Notes: generated by a model from the sequence alone, not told the origin. A stretch of DNA of 64,000 bases from Leptospira haakeii (GCF_002812045.1 NZ_NPEG01000001.1:1054001-1118000); one strand, 5' to 3'. Counted from the first letter of the stretch, positions 29,598 to 37,928 are shown. A program made the numbers and translations.

Positions 29598-29624
29598 ATT
29601 CAGAAGCCTTTCAGGCTTCTGAAT
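29598..29624 (+). terminator. Hairpin after the CsaA-like gene
   Basis: ATTCAGAAGCCT pairs perfectly with AGGCTTCTGAAT around a TTC loop, 14 bases after the stop. The T-tail is weak, so it may be a processed or Rho-assisted end. Confidence 0.7.
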
Positions 29625-29709
29625 AACTGATTTCTTCTATCTTTCTCCCTTGACGGCCCGCGGTTTTTACGTATAGTGAAGCGGCGCTAACCAATTAAGA
29701 ATTCAAAAT

Positions 29710-30969
29710 ATGCCATATAAACCAACAGAACCCAGCATGAAGTTGGGAAAATTCGCAGTTTCATTCGCAAGGGATACTTCTCTCGGAGTTCTATCCGGAG
29801 TTAAGTCCGCACTCACAGGTTCATTCGAATGGTGTGCAAAAAGTTTATCCCAAATTTCGGAAGCACCTACGGTAAATGGAACTCGCCTAGGAGAATTTTT
29901 GAAGGATGCGGGAAAATCTTTGGGAGAAGCAGGAAGTAAAACGGAAGAAGGCCTATCCAAAGCATTCGAGTCTACTGCACAAGCAATGCATACCGCATTA
30001 GAGGCATTGAGTGAAACAGAATCTTTGATACAAAGAAAGGTATTCGAGAATATTTCCGTTTCCAGCGTAGTGGGAGATTCTTTCGCAGGAATGATCACTA
30101 CTTCGGAGATCCAAGCATCTTTTCGTTTAGACGGAAAAGATGTAAGCCCGGAAGAAGTATTGGCAGATTGGAAAAAATCAGGATCAAAAAATCCGATCCT
30201 TTGTATACCAGGTTTATTTTGTGACGAAGGACTTTGGATTAAGAACGGAGAACCTTCCTTCTCCGAAATTCTAATAAAAGAAAATTATTATCCTTTTTAT
30301 CTTCGATTCAATCCCGGGGCTCATATCTCCGAGAACGGCTCCAAACTTTTGGAGTTGGTAAGAAAGGTCCTGGAAGATCCGGAATTAAAACAAAAAAGAT
30401 TCGATGTAGTTACCTATAGCCAAGGAGGACTCGTTTTTAGAAGCGCCCTCTATTCTTCCAAAAAGGAAGGAAATTCACTTTCTAGTAATATTAAAAAAGT
30501 ATTATTTATAAGTTCTCCGGACGGAGGTTCCTATATTGAAAAAGTAGGATTCTGGTTGGGACTCGGAGCCGAAGCTTTGCCAGTGTTTCCGGTGCAGTTA
30601 GTCGGGTATATTGGAAACCAAAGAAGTGAGGCAATGAAGGATCTTTCCCACGGGATTATAAGGGAAGAAGATTGGAAAGAAGGAACACATCTAGGAAGAT
30701 ACGCAAAAGATAAATATTTCGGAGAACTAGACGAGATAGATGCGTATCAGATCTACAGTTTTGTTTCGGAGGAAGAAGGAGACTGGTCTTCTTGGATCGG
30801 AGATGGGATCGTAGAAAAACCAAGTCTTACTCTTTTTAGCGATTCAGTATTTCGTAAGAAGTCCAATCCGGAAACTAGAGTAAAGATCCTAAAAGGATTA
30901 TCTCATTATCAGATTATGCCTTCTCCCGAGTTGAGAGAATATTTCTTAAAGATTTTTCTAGGAAAGTAA
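29710..30969 (+). CDS. Alpha/beta hydrolase with a helical N-terminal domain
   Basis: 419 residues. An amphipathic helical region (about 1-110) comes before an alpha/beta-hydrolase core with IPGLFCDEGLW (oxyanion loop, about 164-174), the nucleophile elbow TYSQGGLV (Ser near 238) and SSPDGGSY. Likely catalytic acid and base are Asp in GDGIVEK (about 371) and His in GLSHYQIM (about 401). The pattern is like PGAP1/lipase-type hydrolases that act on lipids at membranes. There is no signal peptide, so it is probably cytoplasmic or bound peripherally by its helical head. The substrate is unknown. Confidence 0.85.
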   Translation: MPYKPTEPSMKLGKFAVSFARDTSLGVLSGVKSALTGSFEWCAKSLSQISEAPTVNGTRLGEFLKDAGKSLGEAGSKTEEGLSKAFESTAQAMHTALEALSETESLIQRKVFENISVSSVVGDSFAGMITTSEIQASFRLDGKDVSPEEVLADWKKSGSKNPILCIPGLFCDEGLWIKNGEPSFSEILIKENYYPFYLRFNPGAHISENGSKLLELVRKVLEDPELKQKRFDVVTYSQGGLVFRSALYSSKKEGNSLSSNIKKVLFISSPDGGSYIEKVGFWLGLGAEALPVFPVQLVGYIGNQRSEAMKDLSHGIIREEDWKEGTHLGRYAKDKYFGELDEIDAYQIYSFVSEEEGDWSSWIGDGIVEKPSLTLFSDSVFRKKSNPETRVKILKGLSHYQIMPSPELREYFLKIFLGK

Positions 30970-30974
30970 GGTTC

Positions 30975-31466
30975 TTATTTTACCCAGCCCTTCTTCTTAT
31001 AATCTTCGTATCCTAATTTTAAGGCATCTTTGATTTGAGAGAGAAGGATTGGGTCCTTCTTCTTTATATAAAAACAACTTTTGCCTTTTAAACACTTCAG
31101 GAGTTCTTGTGGTAAAACGTTTTTTAATCCGGGTTCCGAATACACTGGCATAAAATAAAATCCGACATATCCTTTCTGGACGAGCGCTCCCGCGAAATAA
31201 ACTTCCGGCTTTTTTTTGCCGTTTACTTCGATTTCCATCTCACTGATCAACCCGTATTGGCCTTTCGAATCTCCCGATTCTTTAAGAGTTCCTTTTACAT
31301 AAGGTTTCATCAGCTTCTTGATCTCATTAAAAATTGGAACTAGTTCCGGTTGTCCAGGGGATTTATCTTCATATTTGATCCCTCGTTTAGGGGAAGATTT
31401 TATTTTTGAGGATTTCTTCTTGGCTGGCATATTTCGCATTTTGGGAGCATTTTTCCAATGAAACAA
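30975..31466 (-). CDS. DUF1801-like small protein
   Basis: At most 163 residues. A Lys-rich head (about 1-35) is followed by an alpha/beta domain with PVYSEPG, FAGALVQKGYVGFYFMP and KGKSCFYIKK. These recall the DUF1801 (YdhG-like) fold, which is of uncertain function. The longest frame starts with TTG at 31466; ATGs at 31439 and 31430 are more probable, but none has a strong ribosome-binding site. Its stop lies only six bases from the convergent hydrolase gene. Confidence 0.7.
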   Translation of the reverse strand: MFHWKNAPKMRNMPAKKKSSKIKSSPKRGIKYEDKSPGQPELVPIFNEIKKLMKPYVKGTLKESGDSKGQYGLISEMEIEVNGKKKPEVYFAGALVQKGYVGFYFMPVYSEPGLKNVLPQELLKCLKGKSCFYIKKKDPILLSQIKDALKLGYEDYKKKGWVK

Positions 31467-31747
31467 GTTGTTTTCATTCTTTCCATTCCAAGAAAAACGA
31501 AACTGCGCAAGCGAATACGAGTTATGGGTCAGGATTCCTTTGAAAATACATTAAATAAATATAATATATGAGTGTCTGCTCACTTAACTCTGTTTGTTTG
31601 TAGTCCCACTAATTCATTATTATATTTTAAATAACGACCGTTCTTCATAAAAATAAACAATATAAGCCACTTATAAGAAGAAGCTTGTTACAAGTTAAGC
31701 CTTCGAAATATTATGCTTCCACAGAAGTAAAAAAGGTGAATGGAAAT

Positions 31748-33025
31748 ATGAAGAGAAAATTAATCATGCTTACCGTTTTGTTGATAAGCTTGTCTTCGAC
31801 TAGTTTATTTGCAAGTAGGGGAGCGGTAACTGAAAGTCCGATCGATATATTCGAAAAGTCTACGGAAGCAAAATCACTCGCTGTGCAAAGACAAGTACAA
31901 GTCGCGGCAAACCTACCGGTGCATAAAGCTTTGTTTTATGGCACACACAATTCTTATAATAGCAAGGCGTATGCAGGACCTTTCTTTTCTTACGCTTTCC
32001 CGAACCAACAGGTATCTATTACAGACCAGTTGAGATTGGGAGCTCGATTTATAGAATTAGATATTCATTATTATCTAAGCACGAATTTCAAAAACGATTT
32101 CTTGCTTTGTCACGCTAAATCAGATGATCTAGGATGTAACGTATTCGATCGTCCTGCGAGCAAAGGATTGGAAGAGATCCGTAATTGGATTTCTTCTCCT
32201 CAAAACAGGAACGAAGTTCTGGTCCTTTATTTTGAGGACTATCTGGACGGAAGACAGGATGAGTTCTTAGGGATTGTAAGAAGTTATTTAGATCCTTATC
32301 TATACAGATACAGCGGATCTTGTGGAGATATTCCGAGCGCTGCAAACATGCCTAAACTCAAGGATATGGTTTCTTCTAACAGAAGGATCTTGATGATGAG
32401 CAATGGTTGCTACGACGGAGCTTGGAACCAATACTCAAAAAGGATCTTCTTCGGAAGTAATACGATCAGCCCTAAAGATTTCCAAGGTTACCCTAGCTGT
32501 AACTGGTCCAGAGGTGTATACGATAACACTATGACTCGCGTTTTCAACGATAGCACCAACTATTTTGGAATTTATGATGGCGTGAAAGAAAGTGGAGTAT
32601 TCACAAACGATAATATTGCTCAGATGTTGGCTTGCGGTATTAGCGTATTCGGGATCGATCAATTCAGTCCTGATTTTGCAAAACAAGGACTTTGGTCTTG
32701 GGATAATGCAGAACCTAATGATTATGGTGGAGCAGAAGATTGTTTACAGATCGTAGGAAGCGGACGTTGGAATGACAACAAATGTTCCAATAGCTATCGT
32801 TACGCTTGTAAGGATGGAAGCGGAAACTGGGCGATCACAGATGCTTCTGGAAATTGGGCAAATGGAAAGAGTGCATGTTCTGCAAGAGGCTGGAACTTCT
32901 CCTCTCCAGTGACTCCATACGAGAACAAAAAACTCCAAGAGGCAAAAAATGCTAAGGGGGTTTCAGAAGTATGGGCAAACCTTACCGACCAATACTCGGA
33001 AGGATACTGGGAAGCCGGAAGATAA
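31748..33025 (+). CDS. Secreted PLC-like phosphodiesterase with C-terminal lectin-like tail
   Basis: 425 residues from the ATG at 31748, which starts a signal peptide (about 1-23, ending FASRG); a longer TTG frame begins at 31685. A PI-PLC X-like domain fills about residues 55-315. It has catalytic-type histidines in GTHNSYN (His67) and IELDIHYY (His107), plus His122 in LCHAK. The last 110 residues resemble C-type lectin motifs in swapped order: first EPNDYGG...EDC (332), GRWNDNKC (346) and YAC (354), then W370, C377 and EVWANLTD..EGYW. A strong terminator follows. The target of the enzyme could be phosphoinositides or glycosyl-PI. Both the PLC assignment and the permutation come from motif reading only. 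Confidence 0.82.
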   Translation: MKRKLIMLTVLLISLSSTSLFASRGAVTESPIDIFEKSTEAKSLAVQRQVQVAANLPVHKALFYGTHNSYNSKAYAGPFFSYAFPNQQVSITDQLRLGARFIELDIHYYLSTNFKNDFLLCHAKSDDLGCNVFDRPASKGLEEIRNWISSPQNRNEVLVLYFEDYLDGRQDEFLGIVRSYLDPYLYRYSGSCGDIPSAANMPKLKDMVSSNRRILMMSNGCYDGAWNQYSKRIFFGSNTISPKDFQGYPSCNWSRGVYDNTMTRVFNDSTNYFGIYDGVKESGVFTNDNIAQMLACGISVFGIDQFSPDFAKQGLWSWDNAEPNDYGGAEDCLQIVGSGRWNDNKCSNSYRYACKDGSGNWAITDASGNWANGKSACSARGWNFSSPVTPYENKKLQEAKNAKGVSEVWANLTDQYSEGYWEAGR

Positions 33026-33051
33026 TTTAATATACTTTCCGCTTTAAAACG

Positions 33052-33087
33052 AAACGGGATCTTCGAGAATTCGGGGTCCCGTTTTTT
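33052..33087 (+). terminator. Intrinsic terminator after the PLC-like gene
   Basis: AACGGGA pairs with TCCCGTT, with the remaining bases partly paired around TTCGAGAATTC, and seven T residues follow. It is 27 bases after the stop codon. Confidence 0.85.
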
Positions 33088-33221
33088 TATTTTTGGGCCA
33101 AATTCGCCTTAATTTTATCGTCGACTTAAACATTATAAAAACGGATGATTTACGAAGAATAAAAGTTTTAACCGGCCTTTATGAGGGCCTCGGGCTTTAA
33201 TTAAGGGAATATTTCAGATTT

Positions 33222-33893
33222 ATGGTCCAACCTTTCTTTAAAATATTATTTGCGGAAGATAATGAGACTTCTGCAGAATTACTCATTCATTTTTTGGAAA
33301 GGTTCAACTTCGAAGTGGACCATGTGGTGGATGGAATGGCCGCCGAACTCAAATTAAGAAAAACGAAATACGATTTTATCCTATTGGATAATATGATGCC
33401 TGTGCTTTCCGGAGTCCGCTTAGCAAGTAAGGTCCCGGATCTGAATAAAAATACCCCGATTGTCTTCTTAACTGCAAGTAACGAAAAAGAAGATGTAATG
33501 GCTGCGGCTCATAGCAAACAACTTGTGGGTTATATTCTCAAACCTTTTGATCCTGAAAAACTTTTACAAAAGATTGTTTCTGTACTAAAAATTCCCGAAG
33601 ACATGCTCGTGGATAAAAAGAAATATCCATTCTCTATTGAAAGGACCCAAAACGTTTCCTATGGAAACGGGGTAAAACTCGTCGGTTGCCCTTTCCAAAA
33701 AAATGCGGAGAAGATCGCGCAAGAAATTGCGTTTATCCTGAAAGAATTACCAGGAGTTCGTAAGTTCTTCATAGAAGTGGGAGAAGAATTTTATTATCAC
33801 AAAAAAGCCCAGGAGCTCCTGGCTTCTCTCGTGACCCGTCTGGCCTCCAAATATGAGATCAAGGAAGAAGATATTCTCATACTTTCTTCTTAA
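33222..33893 (+). CDS. Response regulator with a C-terminal domain of unknown type
   Basis: 223 residues. The N-terminal receiver (about 5-125) has an acidic pair in AEDNETSAEL, the phospho-Asp in ILLDNMMPVLSG and the Lys in ILKPFDPEKL. The C-terminal part (about 130-223) has no helix-turn-helix that I can recognise. It carries a cysteine in LVGCPFQKNAEKIA and a helical end. The output is unknown. It lies 57 bases before the Spy-like lipoprotein gene on the same strand, which puts it in the same envelope-stress neighbourhood, but a shared transcript is not certain. Confidence 0.8.
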   Translation: MVQPFFKILFAEDNETSAELLIHFLERFNFEVDHVVDGMAAELKLRKTKYDFILLDNMMPVLSGVRLASKVPDLNKNTPIVFLTASNEKEDVMAAAHSKQLVGYILKPFDPEKLLQKIVSVLKIPEDMLVDKKKYPFSIERTQNVSYGNGVKLVGCPFQKNAEKIAQEIAFILKELPGVRKFFIEVGEEFYYHKKAQELLASLVTRLASKYEIKEEDILILSS

Positions 33894-33950
33894 TTTTTTT
33901 GGAACCGACTTTTTAGGCTCCGGTCCCAGGAGCATAAAGAGGAGAAATGA

Positions 33951-34403
33951 ATGTTTCGCAAAATTACGAAAATAACCGCGATTTTGTTGGTGTTGGGGAC
34001 TACCGCCCTACTGACTCAGGGTTGCCATCATAAATGGATGTCGCATGAGAAAAGAGCCAATTATATCGTCAAAAAACTTAAATCAGAATTGGATCTAACT
34101 GATGCGCAAGCTGCGACCCTTGATAAAATTAAAGAAGACGTGCTTGCTAAACGTAAAGAGCTAAAGATGGGCGGACACTTCTTCCCTAAGGAAGCAGTAG
34201 AAGAACTTCGTGCAGACAAATTGAATCCTGAAAAATGGAACAAGTTGGGCGAAGAAAGAGAGAAAAAGATCGCAGCTCTTAGAGTATTTTTCACCAAAAA
34301 GGCAGTGGAATTCCACGCAGTATTAACTCCCGAACAAAGAGGGAAACTGGCGGATCTAATCCTTAAGTTCCAGAGTAAATTCGATAAGGAAGACGAGGAT
34401 TAA
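33951..34403 (+). CDS. Spy/CpxP-like periplasmic lipoprotein
   Basis: 150 residues. A signal peptide ends in a lipobox LTQGC (Cys about 25), followed at once by a histidine-rich head HHKWMSHEKR. The mature helical protein carries two LTxxQ motifs, LTDAQ near residue 46 and LTPEQ near 126, the signature of the Spy/CpxP/CnrX family. Known members are chaperones or metal-sensing co-regulators in the periplasm. The His cluster could bind metal ions, which is inferred. The gene precedes ECF sigma and anti-sigma candidates, as CnrX and NccX do. The ribosome-binding site is AGAGGAGA. Confidence 0.82.
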   Translation: MFRKITKITAILLVLGTTALLTQGCHHKWMSHEKRANYIVKKLKSELDLTDAQAATLDKIKEDVLAKRKELKMGGHFFPKEAVEELRADKLNPEKWNKLGEEREKKIAALRVFFTKKAVEFHAVLTPEQRGKLADLILKFQSKFDKEDED

Positions 34404-34427
34404 TTTCCAAAGTCTTTCGGAGGTAAA

Positions 34428-34985
34428 ATGGGAGAGGCAGAATTTTCCCGCTTCGTAGAGGAAACCAGGGAGATCGTCTTAGCGGCGATCTCCCGTTACT
34501 TGTATGAACGCTTTGCATATGCGATAGACGATGTCGCACAGGAAACATATCTTCGCGCTTATAAGGCATTACAAAAAGGTCAGTTCAGAGGAGATTCTAA
34601 GCTGACCACTTGGCTATATACAATTGCTAGGAACGAATCCATTCGTATGAATGAAAATCTAGTGAGAGAAGAAACCAAGGCAGAGAAGGCCGGAAAAAGA
34701 TCGGAAGAAGATTCCAGAAGTTTCGCTTTTGATAAAGAACTTCCAGAGGATAGAGAAGATCTTCCTACTTGGGAAAAAGCAAAACTTTGGATCGGAAATC
34801 TACCGGAAGCGTATAGAAGTGTGATCCAATATTATCTTTCTGGATATTCTGAAAAAGAGATCGCAGAAGTTCTGGGAGTTCCAGCTGGAACAGTAAAATC
34901 CAGAGCTGCTAGAGGAAAGGAAATGTTGCGAAGAATGCAGAACTCCGAAAAAAGAGAAGGAGGAGAAGTATGGGGAAAATATTAA
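34428..34985 (+). CDS. ECF-type RNA polymerase sigma factor
   Basis: 185 residues with sigma2 (about 10-90, including DDVAQETYLRAYKAL and TWLYTIARNESIR) and sigma4 (about 125-178, LPEAYRSVIQYYL and SEKEIAEVLGVPAGTVKSRAARGKE). A linker joins the two; sigma3 and sigma1 are absent, as in ECF factors. A GGAGGT ribosome-binding site is present. The gene starts 24 bases after the Spy-like lipoprotein gene. Its 3' end overlaps the next gene by 16 bases, so sigma and anti-sigma are probably made in step. Confidence 0.93.
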   Translation: MGEAEFSRFVEETREIVLAAISRYLYERFAYAIDDVAQETYLRAYKALQKGQFRGDSKLTTWLYTIARNESIRMNENLVREETKAEKAGKRSEEDSRSFAFDKELPEDREDLPTWEKAKLWIGNLPEAYRSVIQYYLSGYSEKEIAEVLGVPAGTVKSRAARGKEMLRRMQNSEKREGGEVWGKY

Positions 34986-35272
34986 AAGATTGTCTGCCAA
35001 TGAAGGAAGAGATCGAAAAAAGAAAATTAGATCCGAACTGGTCTAAAAATTTAGCTTCTTGTGTGATCGACAGATACACAAAGGAAGAAAGTTCTAAAAA
35101 GTTAGTCCAGTTTCCGATCAGAAATGTATTAGCGGTAGCGGCCGCACTCCTCTTGGGCATTTCTATCGGCTGGTATTCTTTTTCCGGACAATTCAACGCA
35201 GAAGATGAATATTATCTTGGTGTTTCTTCTATTTTAGAAGGCGAATCTTACCTTACCACACTGGAAGAATAA
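34970..35272 (+). CDS. Membrane anti-sigma factor candidate
   Basis: 100 residues. A cytoplasmic N-terminal part (about 1-52) ends at one membrane helix (about 54-70, VLAVAAALLLGISIGWY), and a short periplasmic tail of about 30 residues follows. The classic zinc HxxxCxxC motif is missing, so it would belong to a non-ZAS class. The role is inferred from its 16-base overlap with the ECF gene and its topology. A strong GGAGGAGAAG ribosome-binding site lies inside the sigma gene. It likely holds the sigma factor until the Spy-like lipoprotein or another signal releases it. Confidence 0.72.
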   Translation: MGKILKDCLPMKEEIEKRKLDPNWSKNLASCVIDRYTKEESSKKLVQFPIRNVLAVAAALLLGISIGWYSFSGQFNAEDEYYLGVSSILEGESYLTTLEE

Positions 35273-35278
35273 ACAGAT

Positions 35279-35300
35279 CGGGCCCAAGTTTTTGGGCCCG
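35279..35300 (+). terminator. Hairpin after the sigma/anti-sigma operon
   Basis: CGGGCCCAA pairs with TTGGGCCCG around a four-base loop, seven bases after the anti-sigma stop. No T-run follows, so it is a weak intrinsic terminator or a 3'-end protecting stem. Confidence 0.6.
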
Positions 35301-35433
35301 TCATTCTCTCTGTCCGAAACGAATCTCGCGGAATCAAAATTTCGAGAGAAGGTCCGCTAAATCCAAAAAAATCACAAGCACAGTAAACATTCTATTACAC
35401 GTAGCTCCTAGATTCCCCAGGAGGAGAATGTTT

Positions 35434-35787
35434 ATGAAAAATTTATCACTCACAGTTCTGGACGGTTTTTTAACCGGTGATCCAGAATTAAAGAGAACCC
35501 AAGCCGGAAAATCCGTCACAAATTTTACGGTGGCAGTAAACCATAACTACAAAAGAACAGAAGGAGATGAGCCCGAGGTTTCATACGTAGACGTAGAGGT
35601 TTGGGAAAGGCTCGCTGAAAATTGTTCTGAATATCTTAAAAAAGGGAAAAAGGTAACAGTAATCGGACATTTAAAACAGGATCGCTGGAAAAATCAGGAA
35701 GGCCAATCCCGTTCCAAGGTCAAAGTAATAGCGGACGAGGTCCGGTTCGACAGCTTTGGAGATAGAAGAGAAAAAGAAGCGGCATAA
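35434..35787 (+). CDS. ssb: Single-stranded DNA-binding protein
   Basis: 117 residues of the SSB OB-fold family: TVLDGFLTGDPELKRTQAGKSVTNFTVAV at the start, then YVDVEVWERLAENCSEYLKKGKKVTVIGHLKQDRW. I chose the ATG at 35434, since the GGAGGAG ribosome-binding site sits seven bases away but only one base before the upstream ATG at 35428. The usual glycine-rich tail and acidic tip are missing (the protein ends EKEAA). It may therefore be a specialised or short SSB, and a canonical ssb gene may exist elsewhere. Confidence 0.9.
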   Translation: MKNLSLTVLDGFLTGDPELKRTQAGKSVTNFTVAVNHNYKRTEGDEPEVSYVDVEVWERLAENCSEYLKKGKKVTVIGHLKQDRWKNQEGQSRSKVKVIADEVRFDSFGDRREKEAA

Positions 35788-35876
35788 CATCCTACTAGGT
35801 CGAGGCCTTGGGAGGATTTTCAAGGTCTCACCTTTCTTGACGGTTCTGGTCTGTCCTTGGTTTATGTAGGAAAAGA

Positions 35877-36422
35877 ATGCTTACTATTATTTGGGCCGGG
35901 GGGCAACCCGGAAAAATTTCGGAATTGAGAAGGATGACCCAAGCAGAATGGGAAATCTTCCGCAATGATCTTCCGACTAACGTGAAAACTTTTATAGACT
36001 GCGACGAAGACACCATATTGATCTCTCATCCGGACTTCGCAGAAAAGGAATTGGTCGGAATCTCCAATTTTGATGGCCTTAAATTTTCGGACGGTTTGAT
36101 TCCCGTGATCACTAAAGATGAGAAGGACCTGGTTTTGATGCAGGCATTCTCCAATTTAGAAAGTTTAGAACTGAGCCAAAAAGAATCCATGGGAATTTAT
36201 TTTAGCAGATCCAGAAATCACCTTTGGAGAAAAGGAGATACTTCCGGACATATCCAAAAACTGAAAAGGATCTTAGCACCCAAGGACGGAAGTTTTATTG
36301 TGTACGAAGTGGAACAGGAAGGTGCAGCTTGTCACGAAGGGTATTATTCCTGTTTTTTCAGAGAGCAGGATAGAGCTGGGATTAAAAACTTAGTTCCAGA
36401 GATCCCTTTTTTGGGGAAGTAG
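35877..36422 (+). CDS. Protein of unknown function
   Basis: 181 residues, mixed alpha/beta and rich in acidic residues, with no signal peptide or membrane helix. I do not recognise a family. It begins TIIWAGGQPGKISELRRM and holds a conserved-looking YFSRSRNHLWRKGD region near residue 110 and a VEQEGAACHEGYYSCFFRE stretch near the end. The YF(S)RSR..LWRKG and ACH.GY.SCF pieces recall the HisI (phosphoribosyl-AMP cyclohydrolase) signatures (FWSRSR..LW.KGE and CH.G..SCF), so it is probably a HisI-like or divergent HisI protein. That is an inference from motifs. The ribosome-binding site is AGGAAAAG. Confidence 0.75.
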   Translation: MLTIIWAGGQPGKISELRRMTQAEWEIFRNDLPTNVKTFIDCDEDTILISHPDFAEKELVGISNFDGLKFSDGLIPVITKDEKDLVLMQAFSNLESLELSQKESMGIYFSRSRNHLWRKGDTSGHIQKLKRILAPKDGSFIVYEVEQEGAACHEGYYSCFFREQDRAGIKNLVPEIPFLGK

Positions 36423-36474
36423 AGGTTCCGTAAAAAGGAATTTTCGCCGATAGAAATACGAGGCAGATGCGGTT

Positions 36475-37494
36475 ATGATTTTTAAAAATACATTCGTGAG
36501 AAGATCAGTTGTTCTATTAGGCATACTTGCCCTTTCCGGGGCTGTTGCCTTTTATGTTGTGGATGATATAAAAGGAGGGGCTGTAGGTGCTGGCCAGGTC
36601 AAGGTAGACATTATCGTAGAGCCGGGCGATTCTCCGGTAGAAGTCACTGAAAATCTTTCCAAGAACGGATTATTAAAATCTTCCAAATATTTCCTTTTTC
36701 TAATTAAGGCGACCAGATCCGCAGGAAAGATCAAAGCTGGTCTGTATGAGATCAATGATGGAATGGATGCTCGTAAGATCCTGCAAGTGATCACAGAAGG
36801 GAAAGTAAAACTTGTCACATTTACGGTCCCAGAAGGTTATAATAACCGCCAGATAGGTGATTTATTAGTTAAGAAAAACTTAATTAAGGCAAGGGCTGAT
36901 TTTTTAAATGCCGCTTCCAGGACTGAATTATTAAGAGAGTTTAAGATACCTGCAAATAATGCAGAAGGTTATCTATTCCCTGAGACTTACAGTGTTCCTG
37001 TGAATTTTCCTGTGGATAAGATCGCAAGAATGATGATCAAAAGATTTTATGTTAGATTGGAGAAGGTTCCTGGCGCAAAGGAATTAGATCCTAAAAAACT
37101 TCATGAGCTCGTCGTGCTTGCCTCGGTCGTGGAAAGAGAAGCCAAAAAAAATGAGGAAAGACCTTTAATGGCCGGGGTATTTTTAAATCGTTTGAAGCAG
37201 GATATCCCTTTGGAGTCCTGTGCTACTATCCAGTATCTTTTTGATAAACCCCATCCTCGTATTTTCGAAAAAGATCTGAAAATCGTCTCTCCATATAATA
37301 CTTATATGAATAAAGGATACCCGCCTGGTCCTATTTCCAATCCTGGACAACCTTCTTTGGAAGCTGCACTGATGCCAACTAAGACAGAGTATCTATTCTT
37401 CTTATTAAAACCTGATGGATTCCATTACTTCTCTAAAAGTTTTAAAGAACATGCCGAAGCTAAGAAGAAGTATATCGACGTTCTTTACGAATAG
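36475..37494 (+). CDS. mltG: Endolytic peptidoglycan transglycosylase MltG
   Basis: 339 residues of the YceG/MltG family. An N-terminal membrane helix (about 10-28), a LysM-like subdomain (about 40-100) and a catalytic domain (about 105-335). Signatures are EGYNNRQIGDLL, EGYLFPETY, LVVLASVVEREAK (with the catalytic Glu), GVFLNRL and the end PPGPISNPGQPSLEAAL. MltG cleaves newly made glycan strands at the inner membrane. Start and length are normal. A small coiled-coil gene follows after 12 bases. Confidence 0.95.
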   Translation: MIFKNTFVRRSVVLLGILALSGAVAFYVVDDIKGGAVGAGQVKVDIIVEPGDSPVEVTENLSKNGLLKSSKYFLFLIKATRSAGKIKAGLYEINDGMDARKILQVITEGKVKLVTFTVPEGYNNRQIGDLLVKKNLIKARADFLNAASRTELLREFKIPANNAEGYLFPETYSVPVNFPVDKIARMMIKRFYVRLEKVPGAKELDPKKLHELVVLASVVEREAKKNEERPLMAGVFLNRLKQDIPLESCATIQYLFDKPHPRIFEKDLKIVSPYNTYMNKGYPPGPISNPGQPSLEAALMPTKTEYLFFLLKPDGFHYFSKSFKEHAEAKKKYIDVLYE

Positions 37495-37506
37495 AGGATT
37501 ACAATC

Positions 37507-37764
37507 ATGAGTTCCCCTGTAGAAGAAATCGTTTCTGTCACAGAACAATTAAAAGAGGTCCAAAAGGCTTTGGATCTTTTTAAAGAAAAGCAGCAGAAAA
37601 GAGAATCCGCAAGTGACGCAGCCATCGAGTTCGTGGAAAAAGCGAGTTTGGTTTTGGATAGGGCGGAAAGAAAAGAGATCCTTCTGACTGATGATCAAAA
37701 GAGAAGGATCCGAAACAATCTGCTAAAGATCAGATCTTCTCTGGTCCGCAATATGGAAGGTTGA
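37507..37764 (+). CDS. Small coiled-coil protein of unknown function
   Basis: 85 residues, mostly one long helix (about 5-70) of Lys/Glu/Gln-rich heptads, with an RRIRNNLLKIRSSLVRNM basic end. It has an AGAGGA ribosome-binding site and sits 12 bases after mltG, so it is probably co-transcribed. I do not recognise a family. Confidence 0.7.
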   Translation: MSSPVEEIVSVTEQLKEVQKALDLFKEKQQKRESASDAAIEFVEKASLVLDRAERKEILLTDDQKRRIRNNLLKIRSSLVRNMEG

Positions 37765-37928
37765 TCTAGGGGCTCCTACAAGCTTCCATTGGATAGAAGA
37801 AAGGACCTTCTTCCTTGATTCTGTCTCATTTCTTCCCGAGACTTTGGTTCAAAAACTTAAATGACAGGCCGAAACGGCCCCAGGTTATAGTATTTTGAGT
37901 AATATTTCCCAATAATCGGTAGGAACAA

